This document shows positions 24,797-31,554 of a stretch of 64,000 nucleotides of DNA, piece by piece; the first letter of the stretch is position 1, and each line of letters begins with the position of its first letter. Under the pieces are notes generated by a model. That model ran no database searches. It had not been told where the DNA came from and saw only the letters and a list, made by a program, of their open reading frames with translations. The stretch comes from an uncultured Bacteroidales bacterium. GTDB taxonomy: Bacteria > Bacteroidota > Bacteroidia > Bacteroidales > UBA932. A program made the position numbers and the translations under genes. The stretch spans positions 1 through 64,000 of the forward strand of contig CALVDO010000011.1 of NCBI GenBank assembly GCA_944326355.1. The letters are read 5' to 3'.

Positions 24797-26971
24797 CTAC
24801 CGGTCGTCTGACTTCCTCTCGCCCGGCTTCAGGTTTCGGCAGATGCGGAATCCGCCGATTCTGAGCATATATGGAAGTCCGTCAATGACATTTCTGTCCT
24901 TCATGCTCTCCTCCGGGCGGAGCCGTATCATCTCGGAATACGGGATTATGAGCGGATGGACGCCGAACACGCCGTCTCTCTTCGGTCCATATCGGAGGCC
25001 GGCGATCGTGCGCTCGGCATTCCAGCGGTGCTTCTCCATCCTCATCATGGCTGAAAGCTCCGCTTCGGAGAGACGTTCTGCAAATTCCGCAGGTGTCACC
25101 TCTTCCTCATCCTCAGGCACTGCGTCCTCAGGGAAGAGGCTGTAGCCCAGAGCCCTGCAATATCCGGAATAAATATCTATCTGGTAGCGGTTTGCCCAGC
25201 GCAGGATCTCGCTCAGCTCAAGCCAGGAGCGATGCGCGAGCCCCTTCATGGCCGCCATCACGGCTTCCGCGGCTGTCCGCATCTGCGCCGCTTCGCACTT
25301 CATCACCTGCGCATAGAGCAGAGACATGAAACTGGCATTATCCGGAGCGCCCTGAGCAAAGAGGCATCCCTCGCGCGCATAAAGCGGGCATTTCACAGCC
25401 TCTCCCCCAGCAGCCGCAAGATTCTCCCTGCACTGGCTGCAGCAGTAGATCTGATTGGCGAACGATGCGAGCTCATCCTGAAGCATGTCCGACTGCATTC
25501 CCTGGTCGAGCATACCGAAAATCTTGACATTGCGGTATTTTCCCGAATCAGAGTCTATCAGTTCCCCCAGATCCGTCTGTATCTCCTGTCTTATCAGCAC
25601 TCTGGAGTCGCTTTCATATACGGCGGAAGGAAGGTTCAGTCCGAGCGAAAGGCTCATGTCGGGCTCGCTTACGCAGACGGCCACCGTCAGCATGCACTCC
25701 GGATCCCGGCTCCAATCCTCCAGCGATGTCCTCATCTGCGGCGAGCACACGTCCGCAGCCACATACTCTATCCTCACGTCGTCAATCTGCCCGTCAAGAT
25801 ACGGGAACTGTGCCCGGAAATAGTCTTTCATCCCGTCCATATCCTTGTCCACCAGCGTGATGACGGTGCGGATACGCTCATCGGACGGAGCTGAATCATC
25901 GTAATTCGCGTAATGACAGATGCGCAGAGCCTCCAGCAGCAGGGCGCGTCCCATCCTCGTAAACCCCACTATCACAAGCCTCACATGGTCACGGGACGGG
26001 GCCGACGCCAGAATCGGCCGGAAGTCCAGCGGGTCATACTTGCCCGCAAATGAGGCGGAATACACGCTCCACAGAAGCCTCGCCCAGTTTTCGAAATAGT
26101 TGAACGGGCGGAAATATATGTTCGGCACATCGTTGCAGCAGTACCATTCCCTCTTGAGAGCCAGCTTCTGGATATTGGAATACGACGGTATGCCGTCAAA
26201 CTGCACAAACACGTTCATCGGCGGCACATCCGGCCGCGAGCCCCGGAGTCCGCTCACGAAGTGAACCAGCTTGATGTTCTTCGAATCGTGGCCGTAAGAA
26301 TTGCCGTCGCCGAGAATATACACCTCGCGTGCTTTGGAGATGTTGAGCCTCTGCAGCTCCTCCTCCGACTCTATGTTTCCGAAATATACCGTAACCGCAT
26401 TCTCCGCGTCTCTTTCGAGCCTCGACCTTATGTTGAGCCGGACCGAAGGTGCGTCAACTCCGCTCATCAGCACGATTTCCGCCCCCGGGGCCTTGGAGTG
26501 CATATCCTTTATGAGGCTTATCGCAATGTCGCTGAAACCTATGATGACATAGTGGTTCCGCTTGTCCTTATATGTGACGCTTCCTGAGCGGACCGCATCC
26601 ACCCGCCTCTCAATGATGTTAGAGATAGTGGAAATGAGCACGCCTCCGAGCAGAATCGAGCCCGCGAGACTCACGATGACAGCAAACAGGCGGCTTCCCC
26701 AGCCCTCCACCGAAGCGATGGCGCCGGGATCTATGAAACTGTTGTAGAGAGCCCAGAAGTTTTCGCCGATGGACATGCCGTTGCCCATCCCTATACGGAA
26801 AATGAGCGCCAGAATGAAAAATATCGCCAGCAGCGACACTATGGAGAGACACAGAAGCGTCAGCTGAGGGCCTATGCCTCCGGATATGGTGCGGTCGACA
26901 TTCTCCTGCGAGAACCACCTGCCGAAAAAGCGGCGCAGTCCTCTGCCGCTCTCATTGTGCCTCGGTCTCAT
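24797..26971 (-). CDS. Two-TM ion-channel-like protein with tandem RCK/TrkA-N modules and C-terminal RyR domain
   Basis: 724 residues. TM1 (about 37-60, LTLLCLSIVSLLAIFFILAL) and TM2 (about 95-118) enclose a pore-loop-like region (ENFWALYNSFIDPGA). Two Rossmann modules follow, with nucleotide-loop-like HYVIIGFSDIA (140-150) and RLVIVGFTRMGRA (331-343), as in Castor/Pollux-type channels. A Cys cluster (CCSQC, CPLYAREGC; about 528-560) may bind metal. The last 80 residues form a RyR domain: MEKHRWNAERTIAGLRYG then HPLIIPYSEM. RyR domains are thought to sense small ligands, possibly nucleotide derivatives. The start overlaps the stop of the small RyR gene by four bases (ATGA). The reading is a ligand-gated channel that could depolarise the inner membrane; this is inference. 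Confidence 0.85.
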   Translation of the reverse strand: MRPRHNESGRGLRRFFGRWFSQENVDRTISGGIGPQLTLLCLSIVSLLAIFFILALIFRIGMGNGMSIGENFWALYNSFIDPGAIASVEGWGSRLFAVIVSLAGSILLGGVLISTISNIIERRVDAVRSGSVTYKDKRNHYVIIGFSDIAISLIKDMHSKAPGAEIVLMSGVDAPSVRLNIRSRLERDAENAVTVYFGNIESEEELQRLNISKAREVYILGDGNSYGHDSKNIKLVHFVSGLRGSRPDVPPMNVFVQFDGIPSYSNIQKLALKREWYCCNDVPNIYFRPFNYFENWARLLWSVYSASFAGKYDPLDFRPILASAPSRDHVRLVIVGFTRMGRALLLEALRICHYANYDDSAPSDERIRTVITLVDKDMDGMKDYFRAQFPYLDGQIDDVRIEYVAADVCSPQMRTSLEDWSRDPECMLTVAVCVSEPDMSLSLGLNLPSAVYESDSRVLIRQEIQTDLGELIDSDSGKYRNVKIFGMLDQGMQSDMLQDELASFANQIYCCSQCRENLAAAGGEAVKCPLYAREGCLFAQGAPDNASFMSLLYAQVMKCEAAQMRTAAEAVMAAMKGLAHRSWLELSEILRWANRYQIDIYSGYCRALGYSLFPEDAVPEDEEEVTPAEFAERLSEAELSAMMRMEKHRWNAERTIAGLRYGPKRDGVFGVHPLIIPYSEMIRLRPEESMKDRNVIDGLPYMLRIGGFRICRNLKPGERKSDDR

Positions 26972-27264
26972 TTCCTGCTGATTGTGAATCCGTAACTGCA
27001 GATCAGCTTAAGAGTCTCCATCGCCGTATTCCTGTCGTATGCCTTCTCCTCCTCCGGCAGCTCGGCGTATGGCACCAGACACGGGTGCTTCCGCTCGCGG
27101 TCATTCCTCTCCGGCCCCCAGGTCCATCCCTCTCTGACCCTTGCGGCGGCCCACACCTCATGCACATTCTCCGCTATCAGCTCCGTAAGCTCCTCCAGCC
27201 CCCCGGGAAGCTCCACACCCGAGAGATCAGCCGGAGACGGGACATATCCGTCATTTGCGTTCAT
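26968..27264 (-). CDS. Stand-alone RyR-domain protein
   Basis: About 98 residues, nearly all one RyR domain: NVHEVWAAARVREGWTWG, then KHPCLVPYAELPEEEKAYD and RNTAMETLKLICSYGF. The W-x-x-x-R, W-x-WG, HPxLVPY and YDR motifs are the prokaryotic RyR pattern. It is the first gene of the operon and overlaps the channel gene by ATGA, so the two are coupled. The start MNANDGYVPSP at 27264 is preferred because the -7-like TAACTTTA at 27304-27311 would leave almost no leader for the upstream ATG at 27294. That longer form would add ten residues. It probably binds the same ligand as the channel's RyR domain, as a sensor, buffer or regulator (inference). Confidence 0.88.
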   Translation of the reverse strand: MNANDGYVPSPADLSGVELPGGLEELTELIAENVHEVWAAARVREGWTWGPERNDRERKHPCLVPYAELPEEEKAYDRNTAMETLKLICSYGFTISRK

Positions 27265-27303
27265 AAGTTTGAATTTAATTCTCAGACGAGACATTTCAAC
27301 TTG

Positions 27304-27311
27304 TAAAGTTA
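27304..27311 (-). promoter_or_regulatory. -7-like box for the RyR/channel/AlbA-WYL operon
   Basis: The minus strand reads TAACTTTA, one base off TAnnTTTG and sharing TTAACTTT with the boxes before hsdR and fic. It lies 40 bases before the preferred RyR start. Confidence 0.45.
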
Positions 27312-27379
27312 ATCAAAATCCGCATAGAAAGCAATACCTCCGACAACGGCGCAGTTCCTGCCGCATCGCCTCTATTGCG

Positions 27380-28094
27380 GTGTTCGGTGACGAGAACAAC
27401 ACCGACGTGATCATTGATTTTTTGAATGTGGTGCTGCCTGAGGAGCGGCGTGTCCGGAGTCTGACATTCTCGCGGACGGAGATTCCGGGGTTCACGGCGA
27501 CGAACAAGGCGGTGCGTGCAATACGCGGCGAAGGTGTACGACTCCAACTCGCGGTCGGGGGACAGGCACTACGACCTTCCTCCGGTGTATCTGATCGGCA
27601 TCCTCGCCCGCGACCCGGGCTTCTCCCGGTCCGGCTCGGTGTGGGACGGGCGCTACATCTCCGAGTATACTTTCCGGGAAAAGGAGACGCATGAGGTTGC
27701 GGATGAGACGATAAGTATTATCTTTGTGGAGCTGTACCGCTTCGGGAAAGGCGCGGGAAAGTGCAGAAGCGACCGGGATCGCTGGTGGTACTCGATGAAG
27801 CACCTGAAGGAACTGGAGTCGGTGCCTGCGGCGTTCGGGACCGGATCACTGGACCGCCTTTTCCGGGCGAGCGAGATAGCACAGTTCGACAGCGAGAAAC
27901 GACTGAAATACGAGGAGGACATGATAAGCGAAAGGGACTACATCAACATCCTTGACACTGCCGAGGAGCGGGGTCGCGCCGAGGGCATCTCGAAAGTTGC
28001 CCGCGCTATGCTCAAATCGGGCATGGACATCAAATCGATCTCGTCGCTGACGGGAATGACCGAGGAGCAAATCAAGGCTCTCAGACCGGAGTAG
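27380..28094 (+). pseudogene. Rpn/PD-(D/E)XK family transposase-nuclease, internally deleted
   Basis: The first frame reads VFGDENNTDVIIDFLNVVLP and IPGFTATNKAV. A second frame, open from about 27516, continues YAAKVYDSNSRSGDRHYDL, PVYLIGIL and a tail with RGRAEGISKVARAMLKSG and LTGMTEEQIKAL, the typical C-terminus of these recombination-promoting nucleases. In intact relatives the part between NKAV and YYA.K contains the catalytic D and E-x-K/Q residues; here it is gone, with a frame change at about 27510-27518. The N-terminal start is also missing. It is an inactive relic beside the RyR operon. Confidence 0.8.
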
Positions 28095-28111
28095 CATCTG
28101 CTGAATACGAT

Positions 28112-28132
28112 TTGACCTGCGGCGCAGGTCAA
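28112..28132. terminator. Perfect 9-bp hairpin between convergent genes
   Basis: Arms ttgacctgc and gcaggtcaa flank ggc. No strong T-run follows on either side, so it may be a weak terminator or transcript-stabilising structure. Confidence 0.5.
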
Positions 28133-28157
28133 CACTTCTTCCAGCTGGAAGCCATAG

Positions 28158-28694
28158 TCAAGCCGCCAGCAGAAGAAGGAAAAATGTAATGAAAAATACC
28201 GACAGCCACAGCACAGGTACAACGGCCACGATAAGCCAGTTTTTCCATGTCACCTTTCTCGTTTCCTCCGGAATCAGATCTTTGACCTTGTCCGAAAAGG
28301 AAAAGTAGCAGAAATAGACGATGGACCAGCCGATTGAGATGACCCTGTTGATGGGCGAGCCGACTCCGGACTCGGCGAAATATCCTGTAAAGAGCGTCAT
28401 GATGTTACTAATCAGAAACAACACAGCTATCGACTTGGCCATGAAAACAGCGTCCGGCTTCCTTCTGATGAAGGCCACAAGCGTATATACGCCGAGAACC
28501 TCGAAGAACACATAGACAAGAAGGTCAATATAATAAGCCCATTCAAAGTCGCCATATTCACTCACATCCACCGCCGTGAGATGATACAGCAGCGAGAGGA
28601 CCGGGCTGAACATGAACAAGAAGAGAAAAAACGCGAGCCATCCGGACACTTTTTCTTGCGTAGCCGGATTTTCTGTTAAATCCATAGCTGTCAT
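28158..28694 (-). CDS. Four-TM membrane protein, DUF2569-like
   Basis: The 178-residue protein has four to five hydrophobic segments: GWLAFFLFLFMFSPVLSLLY, the YIDLLVYVFFEVLGVYTLV pair, SIAVLFLISNIMTLFTG and a C-terminal IVAVVPVLWLSVFFITFFLLL. The arrangement and the VTWKNW stretch before the last helix resemble DUF2569 proteins; this is a tentative match. The role is unknown. It starts at ATG 28694, or three codons later at MDLTEN. Its ATG overlaps the stop of the upstream lipoprotein gene (ATGA), so the pair is co-translated. Confidence 0.65.
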   Translation of the reverse strand: MTAMDLTENPATQEKVSGWLAFFLFLFMFSPVLSLLYHLTAVDVSEYGDFEWAYYIDLLVYVFFEVLGVYTLVAFIRRKPDAVFMAKSIAVLFLISNIMTLFTGYFAESGVGSPINRVISIGWSIVYFCYFSFSDKVKDLIPEETRKVTWKNWLIVAVVPVLWLSVFFITFFLLLLAA

Positions 28695-29158
28695 AAATTT
28701 AACTCATCCACAACAACGACATGGACAACCCCCTTGTCGCCACTACCCTGCCATTCAATCTCATCATCAGTGAGCACGCCGCAGCAGGTCAAGTCATACT
28801 CCCCAGACGCAATTCCACCGACTGTATAATCCATCGAATACGGACTCTGCAATTCGAATGTCTCACCGAAGACATCGTATGTGACCGTCCAGGAATAATT
28901 GGTAAAGTCTGTCGGCAAATATGTAAGCCTCAGTACATCTCCCTGATGCACTGCAAGCCGCTCTATCTCTCCGACAGAGATGATTAGCCCCTTGTTAGAC
29001 ATTTCCTCGCCCGTAGTGAGATTCTTGACAGTAAACTTCGCCCCATTGCTATCGTATTCAACATGTATCGTAGTCTGAAACTCAGACTTCACACACGACA
29101 CCAAAAGAGGACATAGACACACAACAAGGGAGATTGCATGGATTAATTTGGTTTTCAT
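28691..29158 (-). CDS. Small lipoprotein of unknown function
   Basis: About 155 residues. The leader MKTKLIHAISLVVCLCP ends at lipobox LLVSC, so it is probably lipid-anchored. The mature part is beta-rich (TTIHVEYDSNGAKFTVKN, YSWTVTYDVFGETFEL) and may be an immunoglobulin-like or beta-sandwich fold. It starts at ATG 29158, where the leader begins; ATG 29185 would add nine residues in front of it. It is first in a two-gene unit with the DUF2569-like protein. No family is recognised. Confidence 0.7.
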   Translation of the reverse strand: MKTKLIHAISLVVCLCPLLVSCVKSEFQTTIHVEYDSNGAKFTVKNLTTGEEMSNKGLIISVGEIERLAVHQGDVLRLTYLPTDFTNYSWTVTYDVFGETFELQSPYSMDYTVGGIASGEYDLTCCGVLTDDEIEWQGSGDKGVVHVVVVDELNL

Positions 29159-29315
29159 AAGTTTATCAAGAATATTTATATCCATAGTTTAAAATCAAAA
29201 TGCATTGCCGTCTCAAACCAGTTTCTGACAAAGAAACCGCAGAGGTATTTTAAAGAGGCATTCAAGACGGCAATGTCGGTTACTGCAAACGAACAGGTAC
29301 TCCAAGTCGGGAATA

Positions 29316-29330
29316 TCTCCCACGGGGAGA
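29316..29330. repeat. 15-bp hairpin, first of an inverted pair
   Basis: tctccc-acg-gggaga is self-complementary. It matches the reverse complement of 29481-29495 with one mismatch. Confidence 0.6.
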
Positions 29331-29480
29331 ACCACAAATCAGAGCAAATGTAGATAAATTTCTCGAAACAATGGGATTATATCTCCATTTCTTTTTTGTG
29401 AATTTTTAAAAATCTGCCCTTGCTCCTTTAAATATCTAAAGGGAAACACGCTTCTACGCTAATAGAATGCGTTTTTATCC

Positions 29481-29495
29481 TCTCCCCGCGGGAGA
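29481..29495. repeat. 15-bp hairpin, second of an inverted pair
   Basis: tctccc-cgc-gggaga is the near-perfect partner of 29316-29330. A short T-run (attttt) follows, so it could act as a terminator. Confidence 0.55.
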
Positions 29496-29632
29496 TTGAC
29501 ATTTTTCCACATCGACTTACGGCATTACCTGCTATTTTTTTCTCGCATTGCCGATTTCCCTTTTTTCATTTTCTCGCATTACCGGCTTTACTTTTCACGG
29601 CGGCCTCATCGGCGTTTCTGGCGGTCGGTACA

Positions 29633-29682
29633 GGATGCCGCATCACAGCATTCCTCTGGGGTGGATGCCGCATCACAGCATT
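29633..29682. repeat. Direct repeat of a 20-bp unit, 30 bp apart
   Basis: ggatgccgcatcacagcatt occurs at 29633-29652 and 29663-29682 without mismatch. The second copy overlaps the stop of the recombinase remnant. Confidence 0.85.
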
Positions 29683-29835
29683 TCAAGTATCATGCGGTTG
29701 GCGTCGTCGACTTCACCACGGTCGATGGAGGCGAGGTAGATCAGGGTGGTCTTGTCGGAATCGTGGCCGAGGCCTTCGCTGATGACGGGGATGGGCACGT
29801 GACGGTCGCGGGCGATGGTGGCCCAGGGAGTGATT
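29673..29835 (-). pseudogene. C-terminal fragment of a tyrosine recombinase
   Basis: About 50 codons read TPWATIARDRHVPIPVISEG, then LGHDSDKTTLIYLASIDRG and a stop at 29673. This is the last part of a phage-integrase/XerC-type enzyme: the H-x-x-R region is lost, the LGH is kept, and the nucleophile Tyr is the Y of IYLAS. Bacteroides transposon integrases have very similar tails. Upstream the homology stops and MATE sequence begins on the other strand, so it is a truncated relic. Confidence 0.75.
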
Positions 29836-29845
29836 GCCTCAGCAT

Positions 29846-30420
29846 CCGTCGGAGTGGTTGAGAAGATTATAGTCTTCGCCATGCTTCCTCCTGCCGCCAT
29901 ATCCTCGGCAGTCGCCGCAATGACTGCCCAGAACTACGGTGCAGGACTCACGGACAGGATGAGCAGCTGCCTGCGATCAGGAATCGGCATGGCGCTGGTG
30001 TTCGGCGTCGGCATATGTCTGTATTCGCAGTTCCTCCCGGAGACCCTCACCGGCCTGTTCACAAGAGACGGAGAAGTCATCACAATGGCCGCGGACTATC
30101 TCAGAGGCTACAGCATCGACTGCATAATGGTCAGCTTCGTGTTCTGCATCAACTCCTGGTTCAGCGGTCAGGGCAACTCGATCTTCCCTATGATTCACAG
30201 CCTCATAGCGACATTCTTATTCAGAATTCCGCTTTCATGGCTGTGCAGCCGCCTCGACCCTTACGGACTCCATCTGATGGGCTATGCGCCGCCATTCTCC
30301 ACGATGGTCTCCCTGATCATCTGCATCTTCTACATCAGATACTGGCGCCGCCGCAGGAGGCCGGCCCCCGGGCAAGACGACGCAGTAGAGGCCGTCGCCG
30401 CGACGACGGCACAGAACTAA
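29846..30420 (+). pseudogene. MATE multidrug efflux transporter, 5' half missing
   Basis: From about 29846 the frame reads SVGVVEKIIVFAMLPPAAIS, then SAVAAMTAQNYGAGLTDRM, FSGQGNSIFPMIHSL and RIPLSWLC, matching the C-terminal half of MATE family exporters. About 190 residues remain of some 450. Upstream of the junction the same strand is only antisense to the recombinase remnant, so the N-terminal six helices are gone. The frame start at 29815 is an accident. Six-helix halves are unlikely to transport. Confidence 0.8.
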
Positions 30421-30436
30421 GATGTCGCAGTAGGCG

Positions 30437-31477
30437 TCAGAGATCAGGAGTGACGGCGACCTTGACGACGCCGTCGAGCCGGTTCGCAAAGATACGGTAA
30501 GCCTCTCCGATGCGGTTCAGAGGAAACCTGTGCGTGATCAGAGGAGTCGTGTCGAGCTGCCCTGCGGCGATCATGTGCAGAATCTCGGCACAGTCGCATC
30601 CGTCCACGCCTCCGGTCTTGAAAGTCAGATTCTTGCCATACATCTGAGGAAGCGGCAGCACTTGCGGGCCGTCATACAGAGCCACGACGGTGACCACGGC
30701 GTTCGGACGGGCGCATTCCCACGCCAGACGGAAAGTGTCATCCGACCCGGCTACCTCCAGCACCACATCCGCACCTCCATGAAAACTGTGGCCGCGCACG
30801 AAATCGACGCACTCCTCCGGCCCGGTCACGAGAACCGACGGATAGTGCCGCCTCACGAAATCCGCCCGCTGCGAGTCCTTCTCACAGACGATTATCCTCG
30901 CCGGACGCCTGAGCATCACGCTCAGCAGGGTGCATATTCCCGTAGGCCCTGCACCGATTATCAGCACGGCGTCCTCCTCGGTAATCTCAGAAATGCGGGC
31001 CGCCCACCAGCCCGTCGCGAGGATGTCCCCCACGAAGAGAGCCTGCTCGTCGCTGACCCCGTCCGGAATCACGGTAAGGCCCTGATCCGCATGAGGCACC
31101 CTCACATATTCAGCCTGTCCTCCGTCAATGCGGCATCCCAGAGCCCATCCTCCGTCCGGATCGGTGCAGTTGTTCACATAGCCGTGACGACAGAAGAAGC
31201 ATTCCCCGCAGAAAGTCTCCACATTGACCGCCACCCTGTCTCCGGGCTTCACTCCCCGCACAGCCTCACCCGTCCGTTCAACTACTCCCACCATCTCATG
31301 TCCGAGGGTTACCCCCGGTACGGCTCTCGGCACGCTTCCGCGGAGGATGTGCAGATCGCTTGTGCAGATGCACCCGAGAGTCACGCGCACAATGGCGTCC
31401 TTCGGACCCAAGATTTGAGGCATCGGCTTGTCAATCAGCGCCGAACGGCCTTCTCCGAGATAAGTGTAGGCAAGCAT
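30437..31477 (-). CDS. Zinc-dependent medium-chain alcohol dehydrogenase
   Basis: The 346-residue NAD(P)-dependent oxidoreductase acts on an unknown alcohol or polyol. The catalytic zinc ligands are visible as Cys in GCICTSDLH and His-Glu in TLGHEMVGVV. The structural zinc Cys lobe is CGECFFCRHGYVNNC. The GHE motif, GDRVAV and the Rossmann VLIIGAGPTGICTL (the usual GxGxxG slightly altered to GAGPTG) follow. The start is ATG 31477 (MLAYTYLGEG), placed by the -7 box at 31501-31508; ATG 31567 would lie upstream of the promoter and inside the neighbouring gene. It is divergent from the STAND gene. Confidence 0.9.
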   Translation of the reverse strand: MLAYTYLGEGRSALIDKPMPQILGPKDAIVRVTLGCICTSDLHILRGSVPRAVPGVTLGHEMVGVVERTGEAVRGVKPGDRVAVNVETFCGECFFCRHGYVNNCTDPDGGWALGCRIDGGQAEYVRVPHADQGLTVIPDGVSDEQALFVGDILATGWWAARISEITEEDAVLIIGAGPTGICTLLSVMLRRPARIIVCEKDSQRADFVRRHYPSVLVTGPEECVDFVRGHSFHGGADVVLEVAGSDDTFRLAWECARPNAVVTVVALYDGPQVLPLPQMYGKNLTFKTGGVDGCDCAEILHMIAAGQLDTTPLITHRFPLNRIGEAYRIFANRLDGVVKVAVTPDL

Positions 31478-31500
31478 GTCGTCAAAATTTGAAATCGCGG

Positions 31501-31508
31501 CAAATGTA
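31501..31508 (-). promoter_or_regulatory. -7 promoter box for the alcohol dehydrogenase
   Basis: The minus strand reads TACATTTG, a perfect TAnnTTTG match 24 bases before the start at 31477, with a TTTC-like -33 about 21 bases further up. Confidence 0.55.
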
Positions 31509-31554
31509 ACGATTTTTTTCACTATTTTCGAAAGTTGAATTAAACCATGAAAAA

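Larger units (their letters stand above)
29159..29672. other. AT-rich repeat-bearing gap next to recombinase remnant
   Basis: No gene is seen. It contains a long-armed inverted repeat (cattgccgtct near 29204 and agacggcaatg near 29264), two 15-base hairpins at 29316-29330 and 29481-29495, and several degenerate gcattgccg/gcattaccg copies (about 29520, 29548, 29577). This looks like scar tissue of mobile DNA. Confidence 0.5.

Noticed and set aside
29815-30420. A complete small MATE-like transporter starting at 29815
   Set aside because: The first ten residues are antisense of the recombinase relic, and only the C-terminal half of the family is present.
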